Of a stretch of 64,000 bases of DNA, positions 59,850 through 64,000 are shown piece after piece. Each line of letters starts with the position of its first letter. The first letter of the stretch is position 1. Origin of the DNA: CAVSJA01 sp963728145 (lineage in GTDB: Bacteria > Bacteroidota > Bacteroidia > Chitinophagales > Chitinophagaceae); the NCBI GenBank assembly GCA_963728145.1, contig CAVSJA010000008.1, positions 491,247 through 555,246 of the forward strand, written 5' to 3'. Made by a program: the position numbers and the translations under genes. The notes under the pieces were generated by a model. That model was given only the letters and a program-made list of their open reading frames with translations, searched no databases and was not told where the DNA came from.

Positions 59850-60029
59850 ATGAAAAGCGACCGTGAAATCGAGATCCTGTTCAGGCGGCTTCGTCTCTAC
59901 GACCAGCTCGAGCGCAGGGCGGAGGGGCTCGTCCGCACAATCCAGAGGGTAATGAAGGAGCGCTATGGGCCTAGATCACGTCCGTTCCGAAATCGAGCAC
60001 ATGCGCGTCCAGGTCGGAAGACAGCGTAA
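59850..60029 (+). CDS. Small hypothetical protein
   Basis: From ATG 59850: MKSDREIEILFRRLRLYDQL then ERRAEGLVRTIQRVMKERYG, a basic helical protein of 59 aa. It overlaps the next gene by 65 bp, so its last 20 residues may not be real. Uncertain. Confidence 0.4.
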   Translation: MKSDREIEILFRRLRLYDQLERRAEGLVRTIQRVMKERYGPRSRPFRNRAHARPGRKTA

Positions 60030-60195
60030 GGAGATCCTGCAGCTTCAACGCGCCGGCATCTCGACTGCATCGGCTGAGCTTTTGCTGGAGAGAATGCTGG
60101 CGAAGATCGAGGACCTTTGTGACGAGCGGGACCGGCTCAAGAAGGAGCAGGGCGGTCCAACGAAAGGGCGCGTGCTTGGCGGCCGGAGTTGGTGA
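59965..60195 (+). CDS. Hypothetical coiled-coil protein (Bradyrhizobium type)
   Basis: 76 aa, MGLDHVRSEIEHMRVQVGRQ then RKEILQLQRAGISTASAELL and LERMLAKIEDLCDERDRLKK, largely helical. I recognise this type from Bradyrhizobium genomes. Its TGA overlaps the ATG of the following gene (TGATG). Confidence 0.75.
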   Translation: MGLDHVRSEIEHMRVQVGRQRKEILQLQRAGISTASAELLLERMLAKIEDLCDERDRLKKEQGGPTKGRVLGGRSW

Positions 60196-60399
60196 TGCGC
60201 GAACAATTGAAATGGTACGACGAGAAGGCGGACAACTCGCCCTGGATCGACGCGCTCGCCGAACTGCGGCAGCGCGCCACGCGAGAGGGCCACTGCTATC
60301 CAGCACGTCCAGGCGATCACCGTCGCGATCGATCAGTACGCAGAGAAGGCGCTGGGCAACCGCGACTACTTTCTCAACAAGCCCTACGGCGTCGGTTAG
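60195..60399 (+). pseudogene. Frameshifted small hypothetical gene
   Basis: ATG 60195 gives MREQLKWYDEKADNSPWIDA then LAELRQRATREG; a frame change of +1 near 60290 leads to AIQHVQAITVAIDQYAEKAL then GNRDYFLNKPYGVG and stop. The length of 205 bp confirms one extra base. Likely a one-base sequence error in a real gene coupled to the one before it. Confidence 0.65.
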
Positions 60400-60540
60400 C
60401 GTTGCCGCGACGATCGGGCGGGATCTCCGTAATCTTACGGGGCCAAATTCCGATTTCTAGGTGACAAAGCGAACCGACCCTTGTGTCTATTCTGATCTAA
60501 GTTGTTCGCGTTTCATCACGTTCGGAATGTTTTCGAAATC

Positions 60541-60563
60541 GCCCGGCCAAAAGCCGGGCTTTT
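60541..60563 (+). terminator. Rho-independent terminator
   Basis: GCCCGGC CAAAA GCCGGGC TTTT. Confidence 0.8.
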
Positions 60564-60578
60564 CGTCTTCGGAGTGAA

Positions 60579-60610
60579 ACGGCCCCAGCCCTCTCAATAA
60601 CTGGGGCCGT
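60579..60610 (+). terminator. GC-rich hairpin, copy 2
   Basis: ACGGCCCCAG / CTGGGGCCGT followed by CATTCCAA, the same as at 59052-59087. Confidence 0.6.
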
Positions 60611-60699
60611 CATTCCAATGCGCCAAGCCAGGGGCGACCGTGACTGGCGCAGTCGAACGCGGTTAGCGACCGCCTGTTCCAGACGCGCTGGAATGCGGT

Positions 60700-60846
60700 T
60701 CACTCCAGAACCTCATACTCAAAGGCTACGCCTTCGGGATCGTTTTCCTCAAACCATTTTGCCGCGGCGCCGGCGGTAGCGAAAACCTTGATGTGCTCGG
60801 GGTCCCCAACCTGCTTGCTGGTGTTGACGTAGACAAAGACCGTCAT
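60700..60846 (-). CDS. 48-aa hypothetical protein, copy 2
   Basis: MTVFVYVNTSKQVGDPEHIK then VFATAGAAAKWFEENDPEGV and AFEYEVLE; close paralogue of the protein at 59322-59468, each next to the same hairpin, showing a segmental duplication. Confidence 0.75.
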   Translation of the reverse strand: MTVFVYVNTSKQVGDPEHIKVFATAGAAAKWFEENDPEGVAFEYEVLE

Positions 60847-61036
60847 CGAGAAGGAATCCTGGGCGGGCTCCAGCCCTGGAAGTCGAGACAACAGCGCAAA
60901 GAGCTGGAGCCGCGGTGCCGTCTATAGACGGCGCGCGATTCGTACGTCGTCAACTCGATGGTTCCTAGGAATTTGTCGTAGCCCTAACTAGCCCGTCTCC
61001 ATGCATCGATGCCGGCAATGTCGTGCGCGGAGCTGT

Positions 61037-61207
61037 CTATTCACTCCAAACGCGATCGCCGCACTCGCATTCAAAGAGGTGAACTACGGACGCGCTGTCC
61101 GCTTCAATGATCGTTTTTATGAGCGCAAGTTTTCTCGTGCAGGTTCGGCAGATCTTGTCCGACTGGTCATCAAAGGTGGCAACTTTCTCAGCCCGGAACA
61201 AGTCCAC
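61037..61207 (-). CDS. Small zinc-ribbon-like hypothetical protein
   Basis: The frame contains ICRTCTRKLALIKTIIEADS and HLFECECGDRVWSE, with CxxC and CxC pairs typical of rhizobial zinc-ribbon proteins. GTG at 61207 gives 56 aa; the frame stays open farther upstream, through a hydrophobic stretch (IGLIGLAAAFSALLVAAKLN, possible TTG start 61369) and into tRNA-Ser, so the true start is uncertain. Confidence 0.55.
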   Translation of the reverse strand: MDLFRAEKVATFDDQSDKICRTCTRKLALIKTIIEADSASVVHLFECECGDRVWSE

Positions 61208-61438
61208 AGAGCAAGCCCTCTTCCTCGGTTGGGAGAGGCAGGGATACTGGCAGCAGAAGAGTGGCGATTCATCTCGGCCGCCTTTTGTCGCATTAAGCTT
61301 AGCGGCGACAAGAAGCGCGGAGAATGCGGCTGCTAAACCAATGAGGCCGATCGTGTCTATATTGGCCAAAATGGATTGTGCGTTCGATTGTGCGTAGCCG
61401 CCGGAAGCTTCGAATTCTTCAATTATATCGAATGGTTT

Positions 61439-61528
61439 TGGCGGAAGGGGTGGGATTCGAACCCACGGTACCCTTGCAGGCACGCCGGTTTTCAAGACCG
61501 GTGCCTTAAACCACTCGGCCACCCTTCC
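61439..61528 (-). tRNA. tRNA-Ser (anticodon TGA)
   Basis: 90 nt with encoded CCA: acceptor GGAAGGG/CCCTTCC, anticodon stem CCGGT/ACCGG with loop CTTGAAA (anticodon TGA, reads UCA), long variable arm and T-loop TTCGAAT. Class II tRNA, of alphaproteobacterial type. Confidence 0.95.
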
Positions 61529-61840
61529 GGACTAGGAATCTCAGTCGCTTAGCGTAGGGCTGGCTCGAACGCAATGCGAACGTGGCTCCGATGCGCACCC
61601 GTGCCGTCATTTTGGAAGAAACCCAGCGACGAGAGCGCCACCGGCGATGCAGAGGTCATTCTAAGGGTCAGCCGCTACGATCTGACAGGCGTTTTGAATG
61701 GCGCGCTTCACACGCGCCAGGAAATCCTGGTGGCGGCATCGGCCACGACGTGTTCGCTGGCGGTTCGTCGGGAGGGATGCCAGTTCTGGCCGGGATGGCA
61801 TCGTCCCGGCACCGTTGCCGCAATTGGAGCGGACGCTTGT
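61529..61840. other. Intergenic region
   Basis: Open frames here on both strands show no recognisable protein; no structure noted. Confidence 0.4.
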
Positions 61841-61939
61841 TTAGCCGAACGCAACAGCCAGCAGGCTCGAGCACAGGAGCACGAAGCTGGCCGTTGTCAG
61901 GGCAAGAAATCCGTTGGAGACTATGTCGTGGTTGCGCAT
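61841..61939 (-). CDS. 32-aa small membrane protein
   Basis: ATG 61939 opens MRNHDIVSNGFLALTTASFV then LLCSSLLAVAFG and TAA: a single hydrophobic helix with a polar head, a credible small membrane protein. No family known to me. Confidence 0.5.
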   Translation of the reverse strand: MRNHDIVSNGFLALTTASFVLLCSSLLAVAFG

Positions 61940-62049
61940 GAGACACCTACCACTCAGATGCTCGCTCGAATTTATTAAAGTTTTCCGAATCCCTGGTCGG
62001 AACTACCAAGCTATTTCTCTGTCTGAAGCCGGCGGTCCCCCGAACCGCC

Positions 62050-62081
62050 AAGCGTTCAAACCTCAAGCGTTCAAACCTCAA
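62050..62081. repeat. Two-copy 15-bp tandem repeat
   Basis: AAGCGTTCAAACCTC repeated twice. Confidence 0.6.
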
Positions 62082-62167
62082 GCTCTGGAACGATAGCCTT
62101 CAAACGCATGTGCAAGGAAAATGCCCGCGCTCACCAAACCCATCACCGCTGTAACCGTCTCAATCAT
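62078..62167 (-). CDS. 29-aa small membrane protein
   Basis: ATG 62167 opens MIETVTAVMGLVSAGIFLAH then AFEGYRSRA and TGA: one membrane helix with a basic end. It is the type of micro-ORF seen in Bradyrhizobium. Function unknown. Confidence 0.5.
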   Translation of the reverse strand: MIETVTAVMGLVSAGIFLAHAFEGYRSRA

Positions 62168-62513
62168 CGCACAAGTCCTTTGCGCCCCTGCAATCCACAG
62201 AACGACTCCCGCGTTGCACAGTCAAAAAGATTCACGGGCTAAAATCGCAGATCGGTCGTGAGTGATGATTTAGTGCAACAGATTGTCGGAATGCGGCACA
62301 AGAGGTGGTGCGGGCGGGGCGCCTTTTGCCGATTATCGATAGTGCAATCCCGCCAAATCGACGGATACGCAAAGCAACCATTCATTCACCACGCGGGAGC
62401 AGACCCCATTTCCGCCGTGTTCCGGTTGCGATATCTTCACCACGTGATGCGGAGGTGGGCCGCATCGTGAGGTAAGGCCGCAACGCTTCAACATAGGCAG
62501 TCGGCCGCTGAAA
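62168..62513. other. Intergenic region upstream of rlpA
   Basis: No gene recognised; it should hold the rlpA promoter. Confidence 0.4.
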
Positions 62514-63420
62514 ATGGTAATTGGGGTGATGGGGATTCGACGGCCAAAAACGATCGTCCTGGCGGCGCGTGGTACCGTTGCCGTGGCAACGTGCCTTCTC
62601 CTGGCCAATTGCGCCTCGTCCGACAAATTCGCCAGCCGCGTCGATCCCAAATATGGCGTCTCCTCGAGCCCTCGCGTGGTGGCGTTGGGGGAGACCGTGC
62701 CGAAGGGTGGGGGAACCTACCGCGTCGGCAAGCCCTACACCGTCGCAGGCCGGGTCTACGTGCCGGAAGAGGACCCGAACTATCGCGCCGAGGGAATGGC
62801 TTCCTGGTATGGCGACGACTTCCATGGCCGGCTGACCGCCAATGGCGAGGTTTTTGACATGACCTCGCTGACCGCTGCCCATCCGACGCTGCCGATCCCA
62901 AGCTACGCCCGCGTCACCAATACAAGAAACGGCAAATCGCTGATCGTGCGGGTCAACGACCGCGGCCCTTACCACGGCAACCGCCTCATCGACGTCTCGA
63001 ACAAGGCCGCGGAACTCCTTGAATTCAAAGCAAATGGCGTCGCCAAGGTCCGCGTTGAATATGTCGGCCGGGCGCCGCTGGAGGGTTCCGACGACCGCCA
63101 GCTGCTGGCAACGCTCCGGACCGGCGAACCCGCGCCGTCGCCGTCCACGGTCCGGGTCGCTTCGGCCCGTCCGTTTGTGCCCGAGATGCCGTCGTCTGCA
63201 GGCCGAATCCGGGGCGACGTTCCGATGCCGGAGGGGCGGCCCTATAGCCTCGGCAACAGCTTCGGCCGACTACGCCTCGATCAACGCGACTTCGGAAATG
63301 TCAGCCTCCAGCCGCTCACGCGGCCGCGCTGCGGAAAACCCGCGCGCCGTGTCCTACGGGAATGATGCCAGCTATGCGGCTCCGAGCCGGGCTCACCTGC
63401 CGGTCGATGCGAAGTGCTGA
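62514..63420 (+). CDS. rlpA: Septal ring lytic transglycosylase RlpA, frameshifted near its end
   Basis: The lipoprotein signal (TVAVATCLLLANC, Cys33) leads to a double-psi beta-barrel (about residues 94-175; GMASWYGDDFHGRLTANGEV, AAHPTLPIPSYARVTN, VRVNDRGPYHGNRLIDVSNK). RlpA cleaves denuded peptidoglycan strands. After GRPYSLGN the frame shifts by one base (near 63260): the frame that continues reads SADYASINATSEMSASSRSR to a stop at 63420, as expected of the Bradyrhizobium protein. The unshifted frame ends at 63365. Likely a sequence error. Confidence 0.85.
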
Positions 63421-63512
63421 GCGGGCGCGGGCTGATGGATCGCGTTCGAGCGAAAGCCTGCCTCGGACTGATCCGGGGTGGTCCGCCGGTTGCGTTGAAG
63501 AAAACGCGTCAA

Positions 63513-64000
63513 CTAAACACCCTTCAGGAAGCCAATCAGGGCGGCGTTGACCTCGTCGGGGCGCTCCTGCTGAATCCAGTGACCGGCCCCATCGAGAATG
63601 AGCTTCTGCCGCAAATTCGGCAGCACGCGCTCCATCTCGTTGACCAGCTTGGCGCCGATCAGCCCGGTAATGACACCATCCTTCGATCCCGCAATGAACA
63701 GCGACGGCTGGATGGATTTGCGCGCCCTGCCACGGCGCGGTCAGTTCCCAATGCGGTCGATGTTACGATACCAGTTCGAGCCCGCCGCGGAAGCCGGAAG
63801 TCCTGGTAGACGGCCGCGAAATAGGCGATGTCAGCTTCCGTCAGCCAATTCGGTAAAGGCCGATTCGGATCGCGCCGGCGAGGAATCCCTTGCCCTCCTG
63901 AACATATTGATGGGCCGCCGGATCAGAGAACCCGCGTCCGCCCAGAACGATACGCATCGTCGCGGCGACGTCGCGCTCGAATTCGGCCTCTGCCACACCC
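63513..64000 (-). pseudogene. Alpha/beta hydrolase C-terminal part, several frameshifts
   Basis: The last segment reads LFIAGSKDGVITGLIGAKLV, LPNLRQKLILDGAGHWIQQE and RPDEVNAALIGFLKGV (stop 63513-63515), with the catalytic His in GAGHWIQQERP as in epoxide hydrolase-like enzymes. Upstream the family segments RPLPNWLTEADIAYFAAVYQ appear in other frames, separated by at least two indels, before the right edge. Either a decayed gene or low-quality sequence. Confidence 0.6.

Noticed and set aside
61574..61978. Overlapping open frames on both strands after tRNA-Ser
   Set aside because: High-GC DNA gives long chance frames; none shows protein-like conservation, apart from the micro-ORF at 61841-61939.
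58530..64000. Genomic island acquired by transfer
   Set aside because: No integrase, att duplication or mobile element at the join; a signalling gene is cut in half; contamination-type organism; a chimera is simpler.

Overview
The window joins two unrelated genomes. From position 1 to about 58,525 it is a Bacteroidota chromosome segment, most likely Chitinophagia/Chitinophagaceae. The signs are low to medium GC, -7 boxes of the form TAnnTTTG, lipoproteins and type IX secretion (T9SS) sorting domains, LytTR/His_kinase two-component pairs, an outer-membrane beta-barrel receptor with a CarboxypepD_reg domain, and a sufBCDSE operon. From about 58,530 to 64,000 the sequence turns GC-rich and is alphaproteobacterial, closely Bradyrhizobium-like: tiny rhizobial hypothetical proteins, RlpA, and a tRNA-Ser with encoded CCA. 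The join cuts a response-regulator receiver domain in mid-gene and shows no integrase, att site or IS, so I read it as an assembly chimera or reagent contamination rather than gene transfer.

Layout of the Bacteroidota part. 1-2.4 kb: fasciclin protein (partial), EVE-domain protein, DUF4349 lipoprotein, with a nested REP/MITE-like palindrome between them. 2.6-14.3 kb: a lipoprotein, then a minus-strand run of surface proteins (kelch lipoprotein, SBBP-repeat T9SS protein, TMF/tail-fibre-like protein, BNR/sortilin propeller) leading into a propeller sensor histidine kinase and its LytTR regulator. A 42-aa relic of a second TMF-like gene is translationally coupled to the SBBP gene. 14.4-24 kb: sirtuin, membrane protein, cupin and saccharopine dehydrogenase, GYF protein, gyrA, TPR protein. 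24-39.9 kb: beta-barrel receptor, exported SAM hydroxide adenosyltransferase-like lipoprotein, flippase, type II NADH dehydrogenase, serA, serine hydrolase, NAD(P)HX repair enzyme, beta-helix T9SS protein, DJ-1/PfpI protein and an arylformamidase-like hydrolase.

39.9-41.3 kb holds the most unusual structure. Next to an intact tRNA-Pro(CGG) lies a tandem array of tRNA-Pro-derived palindromic copies alternating with three near-identical 82-aa GIY-YIG nuclease genes, in 357-bp units. The D-arm, and in most copies also the anticodon/variable region, has been replaced by a GC-rich perfect hairpin. Each nuclease gene starts directly on the T-tract of a terminator hairpin and stops inside the next tRNA-like copy. 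It looks like a small selfish or target-restoring element living in a tRNA 3' end.

41.3-58.5 kb: an exported acetamidase/formamidase, membrane proteins, a second LytTR/His_kinase pair, a PepSY-like protein, the SUF iron-sulfur operon with its Rrf2 regulator (sufE and sufS each carry a one-base frameshift), a small gene flanked by ArsR-like operators, a DUF5916 outer-membrane protein and a REC-histidine kinase. Three intergenic loci (29.8, 53.8, 56.8 kb) carry facing arrays of GGTTGA-type 8- or 9-mers that can form long hairpins.

The alphaproteobacterial part contains small hypothetical genes (one duplicated with its hairpin), tRNA-Ser(UGA), two very small membrane-type ORFs, a frameshifted rlpA and a badly frameshifted alpha/beta hydrolase end. 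The density of one-base indels there suggests low consensus quality.
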